Below, in pieces: positions 25,341 through 34,718 of a DNA stretch of 64,000 bases. The DNA comes from an uncultured Paracoccaceae bacterium. Lineage in GTDB: Bacteria > Pseudomonadota > Alphaproteobacteria > Rhodobacterales > Rhodobacteraceae. The notes beneath the pieces were generated by a model. It saw nothing but the letters and a program-made list of their open reading frames with translations. It was not told the DNA's origin and ran no database searches. The stretch is taken from contig CALSNT010000012.1 in assembly GCA_943787785.1 (NCBI GenBank), positions 162,402 to 226,401 on the forward strand. Reading direction: 5' to 3'. Every line of letters starts with the position of its first letter. Position 1 is the first letter of the stretch. Position numbers and translations under genes: made by a program.

Positions 25341-25647
25341 ATGAACAAGAAATCCGGAACATCGAAAGACGCCGCTGACAAGCTGGTCAGAGGCATCAAA
25401 CGCAAGACGCGCAAGCACTACTCAGCTGAGGAGAAGATCAGGATTGTCCTGGCCGGCCTGCCCGGCGAGGAGAGCATTGCTGCGCTGTGCCGCCGCGAGG
25501 GCATCGCTGAGAGCCTTTACTATTCCTGGCCCAAGGACCTCGAAGCTACGAAGAACCGGCTTGCAGGTGACACAGCCCGTCAGGCGACGTCCCCTAAAGT
25601 CAAAGATCTGCGCTCGGAATCCGCTGCGTTGAAAGAGGTGGTTGAGG
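25341..25647 (+). pseudogene. IS3-family transposase OrfA, truncated (first IS remnant)
   Basis: MNKKSGTSKDAADKLVRGIK and then KHYSAEEKIRIVLAGLPGEE, ALCRREGIAESLYYSW, RLAGDTARQATSPKVKDLRS and ALKEVV: a helix-turn-helix OrfA of an IS3-type element. After ALKEVV, where related proteins continue with a leucine zipper and LLKKS, the frame runs into foreign sequence and stops at 25664. No matching OrfB is present, so the element is dead. Confidence 0.8.
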
Positions 25648-25905
25648 TGCCCCTAGATTTGTAGACGCTTTGTCCCCTAACTTTGAGGTCAGAAGGCCGA
25701 CATGGGGACAAGCAATTACAGCGACGATTTCAAGCGCGACGCGGTGCATCAGGTGATTGTGCGCGGATATCCGGTTCGTGAGATTTCCAATCGTTTGGGC
25801 GTCAGCACGCACTCTCTGTACAAATGGATTAAGCAGTTTTCCGAACAAACGTCGAAGGCCCAGGCTGTGGATCATGAGGCTGAGAAGCGGGAGCTGGCGC
25901 GCGTG
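25648..25905 (+). mobile_element. Second IS3-family remnant (left end and OrfA N-terminus)
   Basis: A TG-starting end (TGCCCCTAGATTTGTAGACG) at 25648 interrupts the first remnant. ATG 25702 then gives MGTSNYSDDFKRDAVHQVIV, SNRLGVSTHSLYKWIKQF and DHEAEKREL, an IS3-type OrfA of a different subgroup. It breaks near 25900, where the reading frame passes into an IS5/IS427-type transposase. The boundary is approximate. Confidence 0.65.
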
Positions 25906-26423
25906 GGGAACCAAACCGACGTGCTGATGATCGACGCCACACACCTGAAAGCGCATCGCACGGCGTCCAGTCTTGGGCTTAAAAGGGGGGAAGAGGCCTC
26001 CTCATTGGGCTGACGAAGGGGGGTCTGAACTCTAAATTGCACGCCGTCACGGATGCTCTTGGTCGCGCTATCCAGCGATTTCTGACCGCAGGAAACGTCA
26101 GCGACCATATCGGAGCGCGGGCGATGAGGTCGTCTTTGCCCAAGGCTGCTTGGATGCTGGCAGATCGTGGCTACGATGCCGATTGGTTCCGTAACGGTCT
26201 GAAAAATATGGCGATTGAGCCTTGCATCCCGTCACGCAAATCACGAAAACGACCCATCCCATACGACAAGATCCGTTACAAACTGCGCCACAAGATCGAG
26301 AACATGTTCGGCAAGCTCAAAGATTGGCGACCTATCGCTACCCGATACGACAGATGCCCAGAACTGCCCCTATCCACAATCGCCCTCGCAGCAACTGCCC
26401 TGTTCTGGTTAAGAGTCCCGAGC
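25906..26423 (+). pseudogene. IS5-family (IS427-type) transposase, N-terminally truncated and frameshifted
   Basis: LMIDATHLKAHRTASSLGLK opens the DDE domain. At 25980-25990 the run AAAAGGGGGG requires a -1 shift to reach IGLTKGGLNSKLHAV, then ADRGYDADWFRNGLK (second catalytic Asp), and RHKIENMFGKLKDWR with the catalytic Glu, ending ALAATALFWL. Some IS427-type elements use programmed frameshifting, so the shift need not be a defect; the missing N-terminus is. The right end abuts the stop codon of mtlK. Confidence 0.78.
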
Positions 26424-27908
26424 CTAGCTGAGCAAATAAGTTTCAAGCGTAGCGTCCATTCCATCATCCCAAATCAACTTTAGCCATTTCTTAAAGGCGT
26501 CTGCAAAACGGGCCTGCTCTGCCAGGTTGCCATAATATTGAGTTTGAGCAAGCCAAACTGCGGGGTCAGTTTGGGCGGCTTGGGCCACTTTCTGCAATTC
26601 ATCCCAAAAGGGATCGTTCGGCTCGATCTGGCTGCCATTCTCGCGGGTGCCGGCACACATGCGGGCCCAAACGGCCGAAACCAGCGCAAGCCCATCGATT
26701 GGCGTGCCTGCGGACAGGCCGTCGCGGATTGATGGGATAATAAATCCTGGATGGCGCGATGATCCGTCAAAAGCCACGCGGCGGGTTGTGTCAACGATAT
26801 GCGGGTTTGAGAATCGCTCTGCAATAACGTCCACATAGCCCTCTGGGGTCATGCCGGGCACAGCTCTGACAAGGGGAGCGATTTCTTCTCGTGCAAGCTT
26901 GCTGAACAAGCCCGCGACCTTTTCATTGGCCATGCAGTCGGCGATTGTTGCGAGCGATAAGACCTCGCCAATGCCCGCGATCGCCTGGTGCCCGCCATTT
27001 AGAATGCGGATCTTCAAGGCCTCATAATCGCGGACATTGTCGGTAAATATGACGCCCGCCTTGTCCCAGCACGGGCGGCCCGCGCAGAAACTGTCTTCAA
27101 TAGCCCACTGGCGAAAATTCTCGTGGGTGACCGGAACCGCATCGTCAATTCCTAGCGCAAGCACCAGTTCCCGTTCTTTCGGACCAGTCGCAGGCACGAT
27201 GCAATCGACCATCGAATTGGGGAAACTGCAATTGCAGTCAATCCAATCTGCCAGATCCGGATCGGACAACCGCGCCAATGACACAACAACCTGACGTAGG
27301 ATTGCACCGTTGCCCTGCAGGTTGTCACAACTCAGGCCCGTGAAAGGGCCGACGCTGGTCTCCCGCCTCACGCGCAACGCGGCAACCATTGCGCCAAAGG
27401 CGGTTTTTGGCGTTGACGGGTGGGTGGAATCAAAGACGACATCGGGATGCGAGGCATCAAACCCCTTTGTGACGGGATCTATGTAATAGCCGCCCTCGGT
27501 GACAGTCAGGGTGACGATCCCGATCTCAGGCCGGGCCATCTGCGCAATCAACGGAGCGTTTTCTGGATGGATTGGGACATAGTCGATCATTGACCCGACC
27601 ACTTCGGCCGAACGGCCCTCGGGCGCCAACTCGATTAGTGTGGTCAGGTGGTCTTGTGCAACCAGCATTCGTCGCTGTTCTTCATCATAAGGCCTGACAC
27701 CTGCGCCGATAATGGCCCAGTCCTGTGCGTGTCCCCGTTGCATGAGGCTGTGCAAATACCAAGCTTGGTGCGCGCGGTGGAAATTGCCCACGCCGATATG
27801 AACAATACCCGCCGTCAGTTTTGTACGGTCATAGGTCGGGACTCTGACGCCATCTGGTAGGTGTCCAAGGGTCGAGTTGGACAGTCTTGTTGCCGGTTGT
27901 TCTGCCAT
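26424..27908 (-). CDS. mtlK: Mannitol 2-dehydrogenase (long-chain polyol dehydrogenase)
   Basis: 494 residues, full length for the family. N-terminal NAD domain with IVHIGVGNFHRAHQAWYLHS; catalytic region KIRILNGGHQAIAGIGEV holding the Lys-Asn-His set of polyol dehydrogenases. It oxidises D-mannitol to D-fructose (and often D-arabitol). Last gene of the smo operon, one base overlapping the smoS stop. The stop codon lies in CTAG (26424-26427), directly at the right border of an IS5-type remnant, so the last residues may not be ancestral. Confidence 0.92.
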   Translation of the reverse strand: MAEQPATRLSNSTLGHLPDGVRVPTYDRTKLTAGIVHIGVGNFHRAHQAWYLHSLMQRGHAQDWAIIGAGVRPYDEEQRRMLVAQDHLTTLIELAPEGRSAEVVGSMIDYVPIHPENAPLIAQMARPEIGIVTLTVTEGGYYIDPVTKGFDASHPDVVFDSTHPSTPKTAFGAMVAALRVRRETSVGPFTGLSCDNLQGNGAILRQVVVSLARLSDPDLADWIDCNCSFPNSMVDCIVPATGPKERELVLALGIDDAVPVTHENFRQWAIEDSFCAGRPCWDKAGVIFTDNVRDYEALKIRILNGGHQAIAGIGEVLSLATIADCMANEKVAGLFSKLAREEIAPLVRAVPGMTPEGYVDVIAERFSNPHIVDTTRRVAFDGSSRHPGFIIPSIRDGLSAGTPIDGLALVSAVWARMCAGTRENGSQIEPNDPFWDELQKVAQAAQTDPAVWLAQTQYYGNLAEQARFADAFKKWLKLIWDDGMDATLETYLLS

Positions 27909-28678
27909 CAGCTCATCCAGTTTCCGCCATCCACATTATAGGTTTGGGCCACAACATAAGAGGCATCATCGCTGGCAAGGAACACAGCCATGCCGGTCAG
28001 GTCATCTGGTGTACCCATCCGCCCATAAGGGACGGCCTCACCGACCTCTCGCTTCTTCTGGCCGGGCGATTTGCCTTCGTATTTGGCAAAGAACGCATCG
28101 ACGCCATCCCAATGTTCACCATCGACAACACCGGGCGCGATGGCGTTCACGTTGATGCCATGCTGGATCAGGTTAAGGCCGGCAGATTGGGTGAGCGAAA
28201 TCACGGCAGCCTTGCTTGCGCAATAGACGGCAACAAGGCTTTCGCCGCGCCTCCCGGCTTGGCTGGCCATGTTGATAACACGGCCTTTGATGCCTCGGTC
28301 GATCATATGCTTGGCGACGGCCTGCAAGGTAAAGAGTGTACCCGCAACATTGACGTCAAAGACGCGGGCGTAGTCCGCGCGCATGATCTCATCTATCGGG
28401 GCGGCCGAGAATATCGCGGCGTTGTTGATCAGGATATCGATCTGTCCGAAAGCATCGACAGTGGTTGCAACAGCCGCATCTATGCTGGCCTGATCGGTCA
28501 CATCCATCTGCACGGCAATGGCGGCCTTGCCAATGTAAGCAGCGGCAGATCTAGCACGATCAATGCTAATGTCGGCAATTGCGACCTTCGCACCCTCAGC
28601 CGCATACGCCTTGGCAAAAGCCGAACCGATTCCGCGTGCGGCCCCAGTGATAAGGGCAGATTTGCCAGCCAGTCTCAT
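27908..28678 (-). CDS. smoS: Sorbitol (L-iditol) dehydrogenase, short-chain family
   Basis: 256 residues, classical SDR. NAD motif ALITGAARGIGSAFAKAYA, NNAAIFSAAPI, catalytic Ser in VINMASQAGRRG and the pair YCASKAAVISL. The C-terminus ends NVDGGNWMS. In Rhodobacter the product in this operon position converts D-sorbitol to fructose and galactitol to tagatose. It overlaps smoK and mtlK by one base each. Confidence 0.92.
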   Translation of the reverse strand: MRLAGKSALITGAARGIGSAFAKAYAAEGAKVAIADISIDRARSAAAYIGKAAIAVQMDVTDQASIDAAVATTVDAFGQIDILINNAAIFSAAPIDEIMRADYARVFDVNVAGTLFTLQAVAKHMIDRGIKGRVINMASQAGRRGESLVAVYCASKAAVISLTQSAGLNLIQHGINVNAIAPGVVDGEHWDGVDAFFAKYEGKSPGQKKREVGEAVPYGRMGTPDDLTGMAVFLASDDASYVVAQTYNVDGGNWMS

Positions 28679-29682
28679 TAGGCGATCCGCAGGCCTTGGG
28701 CGTCGAAGCGATGGATCTCATCAGCCCTTGGAGTCAGGTGGATCGTGTCGCCGTGCTTAAGGCTCACATCCCCTATGGCCCGCACTGTTACCATCTCGGC
28801 CAAACCGGTGTTGTGGATGTGGAAGAACGTGTCAGAGCCTAAATGCTCTGCCACTCCCACAGTGCCCCGCCATTGGCCGCCACTTTCGACGACATCGATG
28901 TGTTCAGGACGGACACCAATAGTGTGAGCGTCGTGTTTGGCTGCCTCTTCACCGGTGATCAGGTTCATCTTTGGCGACCCGATGAACCCGGCCACGAATG
29001 TGTTGCGCGGGGTACGGTACAGTTCCAGTGGAGTGCCGACCTGTTCAATGACCCCGGCATGTAACACGACGATCTTATCGGCCATGGTCATCGCTTCGAC
29101 CTGATCATGGGTCACATAGACCATAGTTGTCTCAAGACGTTTGTGCATCTCGCTGATCTCAAGACGCATACCGACGCGCAATGCTGCGTCTAAGTTCGAC
29201 AACGGCTCGTCAAACAGAAATGCTGCTGGTTCACGGACGATTGCACGTCCAATCGCAACCCGCTGGCGCTGACCTCCGGACAGTTGCCCAGGGCGTCGAT
29301 CCAGATAGTCGGTCAAATTCAGAACCGACGCTGCACCCTCAACCCGTTTGTTGATTTCGGCCTGATCCATTTTGGCCATCCTCAGCGGGAAGGCGATGTT
29401 TTTGCGAACAGACATATGTGGGTAGAGCGCGTACGATTGGAAAACCATCGCAAGGCCGCGCTTGGCAGGCACAACGTCCGTGGCATCAGTTCCGTCGATA
29501 TCAATATGGCCCGATGTGATGTCCTCAAGCCCTGCAATCAGTCGCAGCAGGGTAGATTTGCCGCAACCAGACGGGCCAACAAAGACAGTGAATTCACCAT
29601 CGTGAATGGTCAGGTCCAGCGGCGGTATGACTTGAGTGTCGCCAAAGCTTTTGGTCACCTGGTTCAGTTGGATTTGTCCCAT
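28678..29682 (-). CDS. smoK: Polyol ABC transporter ATPase
   Basis: 334 residues of the MalK/UgpC type: Walker [15 protein letters not shown]-loop [15 protein letters not shown], signature [14 protein letters not shown], Walker [14 protein letters not shown], switch His in VTHDQVEAM, and a C-terminal TOBE domain from about 235. It powers SmoFG. Shares one base with smoS. Confidence 0.94.
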   Translation of the reverse strand: MGQIQLNQVTKSFGDTQVIPPLDLTIHDGEFTVFVGPSGCGKSTLLRLIAGLEDITSGHIDIDGTDATDVVPAKRGLAMVFQSYALYPHMSVRKNIAFPLRMAKMDQAEINKRVEGAASVLNLTDYLDRRPGQLSGGQRQRVAIGRAIVREPAAFLFDEPLSNLDAALRVGMRLEISEMHKRLETTMVYVTHDQVEAMTMADKIVVLHAGVIEQVGTPLELYRTPRNTFVAGFIGSPKMNLITGEEAAKHDAHTIGVRPEHIDVVESGGQWRGTVGVAEHLGSDTFFHIHNTGLAEMVTVRAIGDVSLKHGDTIHLTPRADEIHRFDAQGLRIA

Positions 29683-29709
29683 ATTTCAGGTTCCTTTTCT
29701 TAGCGTCAT

Positions 29710-30540
29710 TTATTTAACGGCGCCGAAAGTCAGGCCGCGGACCAGTTGTTTCTGGCTGAACCAGCCGAGAATGAGGATCGGCGCGATGGCCATCGTCGAC
29801 GCCGCGCTGAGTTTTGCAAAGAACAGACCCTCTGGGCTGGAATAGCTGGCAATAAACGCCGTCAGCGGAGCCGCGTTGGCGGCTGTCAGATTCAGTGTCC
29901 AGAAAGCTTCGTTCCACGCGAGAATGAAGTTGAGTAGCAGTGTGGAAGCGATACCGGGGATGGCCATAGGGGTGAGCACATAGAGGATTTCCTCTTTGAG
30001 CGTAGCGCCGTCCATCCGTGCGGCCTCTAGGATTTCTCCCGGGATTTCTCTGAAGTACGTGTAAAGCATCCAGACGATGATCGGCAGGTTGATCAACATC
30101 AGAACAACCATCAGGCCAATACGAGTGTCGAGCAGATTGAATTGCACGAAAATCAACGAGATCGGATACAGCACACCCACCGCTGGCAGCATCTTGGTCG
30201 ACAGCATCCACAGCAAGATATCTTTGGTACGAACCGAAGGTACGAACGCCATGGACCATGCGGCTGGGACAGCAATCAATATGCCAAGCAAGGTTGACCC
30301 GCCTGCAAGTATGACTGAATTCCACAGGAACTTCATATAATCAGATCGCTCCTGAACAATCGCGTAGTTCTCCAACGTCCAGTCAAAGTTAAAGAACAAT
30401 GGTGGGTCGTTGATCGCCTGCGCCTCTGTCTTAAAGCTGGTCAGGATCGTCCAGAAGATCGGGAAGAAGATGATCAGGCCAATCGTCCATGCGGCGGCGG
30501 TTGTGATGATCTTGCGTCGTGTTGTAACGTTGCGTGCCAT
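29710..30540 (-). CDS. smoG: Polyol ABC transporter permease (second)
   Basis: 276 residues, six membrane segments, MalG-like. The EAA loop that contacts the ATPase reads EAARMDGATLKEEILYVLTP. Starts 13 bases after smoF. Confidence 0.93.
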   Translation of the reverse strand: MARNVTTRRKIITTAAAWTIGLIIFFPIFWTILTSFKTEAQAINDPPLFFNFDWTLENYAIVQERSDYMKFLWNSVILAGGSTLLGILIAVPAAWSMAFVPSVRTKDILLWMLSTKMLPAVGVLYPISLIFVQFNLLDTRIGLMVVLMLINLPIIVWMLYTYFREIPGEILEAARMDGATLKEEILYVLTPMAIPGIASTLLLNFILAWNEAFWTLNLTAANAAPLTAFIASYSSPEGLFFAKLSAASTMAIAPILILGWFSQKQLVRGLTFGAVK

Positions 30541-30553
30541 GTGATCAGCCTCC

Positions 30554-31432
30554 TTAAGCGTCCAGGTTTTTGCCGACGATGCGCATCAGAAAGATCGCAA
30601 CGATATTGGCAAGGATGATGGCGTAGACACCGCCCGCAGACCCCAGCCCAATATTCTGACTGTCGATGACCCGCTGAAAGATAAGATATGTCAGGGTGCG
30701 GGTGCCAAAGGCACCGCCCGTTGTTACGAAAATCTCCGCGAAGATCGACAGAAGAAAAATCGTCTGGATCAGGATCACGATGGTGATCGCGCGGCCCAGA
30801 TGCGGCAGGACAACGAACCAAAACCGTTTGAGCGGTGGAGCACCGTCCATCTCAGCAGCTTCAAGCTGTTCGCTGTCCAGCGACTGGATTGCAGTCAACA
30901 AAATGAGGGTGGCAAAGGGCAGCCACTGCCACGAAACGATCATAATGACCGAACTCAGCGAGGCGTCCTGCAACCATGCCACGGGGTCAGCCCCAAAGAA
31001 CCGCCAAAGATGTGCAAAAATACCATTCACCGGATCCAAGATCATGTTCTTCCAGACGAGCGCGGACACGGTCGGCATGACAAAAAACGGCGCAATGATG
31101 AGAATGCGGACAACGCCCTGTCCCCATAGCGGCTGATCCAGCAGCATTGCCAAGAGGATGCCCAACACCACGGTGATCAGTAGGACTCCCCCGACCATGA
31201 TCAGTGTTGTTTGCACAGAGGGCCAGAACGAGTTCGAAGATAGGAACCGGCCATAGTTGGCAAAGCCGACCCATTCCAGACCGCGGTCGATGCTGTCGCC
31301 GCGCAAAGGCAGATATTTAGTGAAGGAAAACCAGAGCGTCAAAATAAGGGGAACTAGCATCCAGCCCAAAAGCAGGACCACAGCGGGAGCCATCATGATA
31401 CGGGCGGCGGATCGGGATGCTTTGGTAGCCAT
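30554..31432 (-). CDS. smoF: Polyol ABC transporter permease (first)
   Basis: 292 residues, six to seven membrane segments, MalF-like. EAA loop EAAEMDGAPPLKRFWFVVLP. Separated from smoE by 116 bases that contain a hairpin and a G-run, the usual arrangement for keeping binding-protein mRNA in excess. Confidence 0.93.
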   Translation of the reverse strand: MATKASRSAARIMMAPAVVLLLGWMLVPLILTLWFSFTKYLPLRGDSIDRGLEWVGFANYGRFLSSNSFWPSVQTTLIMVGGVLLITVVLGILLAMLLDQPLWGQGVVRILIIAPFFVMPTVSALVWKNMILDPVNGIFAHLWRFFGADPVAWLQDASLSSVIMIVSWQWLPFATLILLTAIQSLDSEQLEAAEMDGAPPLKRFWFVVLPHLGRAITIVILIQTIFLLSIFAEIFVTTGGAFGTRTLTYLIFQRVIDSQNIGLGSAGGVYAIILANIVAIFLMRIVGKNLDA

Positions 31433-31509
31433 TGGATGGTCCTCTCCTGTTAACGGGCGTGCCCGTATGAGATGGTATCAAAGGTGTGTTAGGAAGTCGT
31501 GGGGGGGGC

Positions 31510-31535
31510 AGGGGGCGAAGCTATCATCGCCCCCT
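31510..31535 (-). terminator. Intercistronic hairpin between smoE and smoF
   Basis: AGGGGGCGA and TCGCCCCCT form a perfect nine-base stem around eight bases. It follows the smoE stop by 14 bases, with a G8 run (plus strand) beside it and no T-run. Most likely a 3' stabiliser or partial terminator for smoE mRNA. Confidence 0.6.
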
Positions 31536-31548
31536 GAGATAGAAGAGC

Positions 31549-32865
31549 TTAGCGGTAGCCAGCAGCTTCCATTGTTTCGTTGGTGATAGCCTGAGCTTTC
31601 GCCAACGCTTCTTCGATGGTTTGCTGTCCAGCGTAAGCGGCAGAGAATTCCTGGCTTACTTCGGTTGCCATGCCAGCAAATTCCGGGATCGCAACAAATT
31701 GGATGCCAACATACGGCACCGGATCAACGGTTGGATTTGTGGGGTCTGCCGCATTGATCGAGTCCAGCGTCATCTGTGCAAACGGAACCGCCTGATACTC
31801 AGGTGTTTCATAAAGCGATGTCCGTGCGCCCGGAGGTACGTTCGCCCACCCTTCGTTGGCGGCAACCAGCTCGATGTAGCCTGTGCCTGTCGCCCATTCG
31901 ATGAACTTCTTGGCCGCTGCTTCTTGCTGAGTGCCTGCTGGAATGGCCAGCGCCCAAGCCCAGAGCCAGTTCGCGCGCTTTTCAACGCCTTCATTGTTCG
32001 GCGCAAGCGCAAAACCAACGCTGTCAGCAACAGTCGAATCGTCACCCGTCACAAAAGATGCTGCAACTGTTGCGTCAATCCACATGCCGCATTTGCCTTG
32101 ATTGAACAGCGACAGGTTCTCGTTGAAGCCGTTCGTCGCATAACCCTCTGGGCCGTAGTCGTTCATCAGGTTGACATAGAAGTTCAAAGCTTCAGCCCAC
32201 TCAGGCTGATCGAACTGAGCGTTCCAATCCTCATCGAACCAACGTGCGCCAAAAGAGTTGCCCGTAACGGTGATGAACGCGCCGCCTTCACCCCAACCGG
32301 CCTTACCACGCAGACAGACACCGTTGATGTCATTCTCTGGGTCATCCATCGCAGCGGCCGCATCGCGGATCTGCTGCCATGTCGGAGCTGTTGGCATTTC
32401 CATACCGGCCGCTTCCATCAGGTCGGTGCGATACATGACCATCGAGCTCTCGCCATAGAACGGCGCTGCATATAGCGTACCCTCATGGCTTAGACCGCCG
32501 CGCATAGCAGGCAGGATGTCGTCCACGTCATATTCTGCGGACAGATCATCCAGTGGCACGAGCCAACCGTTGGCGCCCCAAATTGGGGTCTCGTACATGC
32601 CAATGGTCATGATGTCGAACGCCCCACCCTTGGTTGTGATGTCCGTAGTGACGCGCTGGCGCAGAACGTTCTCTTCCAGTGTCACCCATTCGACGGCGAT
32701 ACCAGTCGCTTCCGTGAATGTGTCGGTGTAGCCCTGCATGCGGATCATGTCACCGTTGTTCACGGTGGCGATAGTGATCGTGGCCGAATGGCTGTCTGCA
32801 AACGCGCCGCTTGCTGCAATCAACGAAAGCGCCGTAGCAGCACAAAGTGTGCTCTTCAAAGACAT
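31549..32865 (-). CDS. smoE: Polyol ABC transporter periplasmic binding protein
   Basis: 438 residues. Signal peptide MSLKSTLCAATALSLIAASG ending AFADS; family 1 extracellular solute-binding fold (VNNGDMIRMQGYTDTFTEAT, GESSMVMYRTDLMEAAGMEM, NQGKCGMWIDATVAASFV). The order smoE-F-G-K-S-mtlK equals that of the Rhodobacter sphaeroides sorbitol/mannitol operon, which supports the substrate. First gene of the operon; an imperfect inverted repeat lies 33-66 bases upstream. Confidence 0.93.
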   Translation of the reverse strand: MSLKSTLCAATALSLIAASGAFADSHSATITIATVNNGDMIRMQGYTDTFTEATGIAVEWVTLEENVLRQRVTTDITTKGGAFDIMTIGMYETPIWGANGWLVPLDDLSAEYDVDDILPAMRGGLSHEGTLYAAPFYGESSMVMYRTDLMEAAGMEMPTAPTWQQIRDAAAAMDDPENDINGVCLRGKAGWGEGGAFITVTGNSFGARWFDEDWNAQFDQPEWAEALNFYVNLMNDYGPEGYATNGFNENLSLFNQGKCGMWIDATVAASFVTGDDSTVADSVGFALAPNNEGVEKRANWLWAWALAIPAGTQQEAAAKKFIEWATGTGYIELVAANEGWANVPPGARTSLYETPEYQAVPFAQMTLDSINAADPTNPTVDPVPYVGIQFVAIPEFAGMATEVSQEFSAAYAGQQTIEEALAKAQAITNETMEAAGYR

Positions 32866-32897
32866 CCCTGTTCCTCCCTGGTTGGATGTAATCCCCT

Positions 32898-32931
32898 CAA
32901 GTTACGTAAAATACAACGCGACGTCAACTTG
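32898..32931. promoter_or_regulatory. Inverted repeat upstream of smoE, possible LacI-type operator
   Basis: CAAGTTACGT and ACGTCAACTTG form an imperfect inverted repeat with a TTACGTAA palindrome at 32902-32909. It lies between smoE and the LacI-type gene, both on the minus strand, in the expected promoter of smoE. Confidence 0.4.
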
Positions 32932-32959
32932 GATTTTGTGCGCGTAAAGAATTATCGTA

Positions 32960-33985
32960 TCACGCGGAGTCTCTGAAAATGAGCCTCCCCTCCAATCGTG
33001 TGCTTTTCCATGGGGATACCTGATCTTCGATTGCCGCAAATAATGCTTCGGCGGCAATCTGGGACACGGCATCGTAATTGTGTGAAATCGTGGTGAGAGG
33101 CGGACAGGTATATCGGGAATGCGGATGTCCGTCCTGCCCGGCAACCCGAATCGCACAATCCTCTGTGCGCCCGACACGGATGTTTTGCTCATAGCAGGCC
33201 GTCAGCAAACCAATCGCTAAGCGATCGTTGCTGCACAGGATCGTATTGGTCGAAAACCGGCCCTTCTTCAGCGCCTCATGCCCGCCTAAACGCCCAATCT
33301 CTTCAAAACCCCAACCCTCACCCTCGACCGAGATAACTTCGGGCTTAAAGCCAAATCTCTCCATCGAATCGAGATAACTCTGACGGCGGCGGTGCGCGTT
33401 TGGGTTTGCAGGTGTTTTCATCTCGAAAAAACAGGGTGGCTCACCAGTGCGACACAGGTAGTTGGTGATATGGGCGGTGAACTGGAAATTGTCCGACCCG
33501 ACAAAGGCCAAACCAATCTCATCCACACTGCTGTCAAAAATTAGCGTCGGCACGTTGTCGCAGAATTCTTCCAGCGCCGCGCGATCGGAGGCCCGCCCCA
33601 ATGGCGCCAACAAGACCCCAGCCGGTTTGAGCGACCGCAATGTATCCAGCACCTGTACCTCTAGCCCTGGATCGCCATGAGAGCTGAACAGCGTTGGTCG
33701 ATATCCCGCTGCGATACAGCGCTGTTCAAGATTGCGGGCGATCTCGGCGAAATAGGGATCAGACAAAAGCGGCACGACGACACCGATATTCTTTGTCAGC
33801 TTCCGGTTCTGGTTCATTGCATAGATGTTGGGGCGGTAATCGTGGAGCTCTAACGCCGCCTCTATCTTGGCGCGGGTGCTTCTCCTGACGCTGCTCGGGT
33901 CGTTGAAATACTTCGATGCAGTTGGACGAGATATCCCGCTGATACTAGCGAATTCTTCCATATTCCGTATTCTTCCACCCGCCAT
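32960..33985 (-). CDS. LacI family transcriptional regulator
   Basis: 341 residues from ATG 33985. N-terminal helix-turn-helix NMEEFASISGISRPTASKYF and hinge DPSSVRRSTRAKIEAALELH, then the periplasmic-binding-protein-like sensor (NIGVVVPLLSDPYFAEIARN, HRRRQSYLDSMERFG, NDRLAIGLL). The SRPTASKYF recognition helix replaces the usual SxxTVSRVL. It lies directly upstream of smoE and probably controls the smo operon in response to a polyol. Confidence 0.88.
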   Translation of the reverse strand: MAGGRIRNMEEFASISGISRPTASKYFNDPSSVRRSTRAKIEAALELHDYRPNIYAMNQNRKLTKNIGVVVPLLSDPYFAEIARNLEQRCIAAGYRPTLFSSHGDPGLEVQVLDTLRSLKPAGVLLAPLGRASDRAALEEFCDNVPTLIFDSSVDEIGLAFVGSDNFQFTAHITNYLCRTGEPPCFFEMKTPANPNAHRRRQSYLDSMERFGFKPEVISVEGEGWGFEEIGRLGGHEALKKGRFSTNTILCSNDRLAIGLLTACYEQNIRVGRTEDCAIRVAGQDGHPHSRYTCPPLTTISHNYDAVSQIAAEALFAAIEDQVSPWKSTRLEGRLIFRDSA

Positions 33986-34448
33986 CACCAACCGCCCTGC
34001 CTATTTTCTGGCGCCAAGATCCAAAACACTAACTAGGCTACAATTTCTTGCCGCGCGCAAAAAATCAATAGCTTATTGCGAATTTGATATCTGGCAATGT
34101 TTCTAAGCTAACGCTGGGCAAATTTCCGCAAGCCGTGTCGGCCTACCAAGCATGTCCTGCAAAGCTGAACCATCAGAATAATTACGGCTCTGAGGTGGAT
34201 TCCAAAACATCCATTCTATTGTGGATTCAGTTCTACTGCATATTGCGTGAATGGCCGGTTCCTCCGCCGCATGGCCGCACAGACGATTATGCGCCTGCCA
34301 CATCTTCTGTGCTGCGAGCGCGCGCAGCAAGTAAATCCAATTCACAGGTAGGGTTCTTTCAAGCCGTTCTCTGCGCTTCGCATGAACGGCAGCTATATTG
34401 ATCGAGCGACTATTTTTCTCGGCCGGTGCAGATTGAGTGGAGAACGAT
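33986..34448. other. Intergenic stretch, no supported gene
   Basis: About 460 bases between the LacI-type gene and the DUF3489 gene, AT-richer than average. No family-like ORF, tRNA shape or T-tailed hairpin was seen. Confidence 0.5.
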
Positions 34449-34718
34449 ATGGCTCAAGCATCTGAGACGAAGAAGCTAAATGATTCTAAGGCCAAAAGGC
34501 CTGAACCTAATATTGGAGCGCCGCGTCCCGAGCAGCTTCGCAAACTATTGAAGCGCAAGTCTGGAGCGTCGATCGCAGAGCTGCAAAAGAAGGTTGGCTG
34601 GAGGCCCCACACGGCTCGCGCGACGATCTCGGGGTTGCGCAAAGCCGGCGAGATTATCGAGAGGCAAACCGGACCCGGCGGCTCAATCTACAGGATCGTC
34701 AAGGTGGCGACCACATGA
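34449..34718 (+). CDS. DUF3489 family small DNA-binding-like protein
   Basis: 89 residues from ATG 34449, six bases after GGAG; the GTG 12 bases upstream lies within that site. A Lys-rich N-terminus is followed by a winged-helix-like domain: RPEQLRKLLKRKSGASIAEL, QKKVGWRPHTARATISGLRK, AGEIIERQTGPGGSIYRI. This is the DUF3489 pattern. Members are often found near mobile elements. It stands alone here. Confidence 0.75.
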   Translation: MAQASETKKLNDSKAKRPEPNIGAPRPEQLRKLLKRKSGASIAELQKKVGWRPHTARATISGLRKAGEIIERQTGPGGSIYRIVKVATT

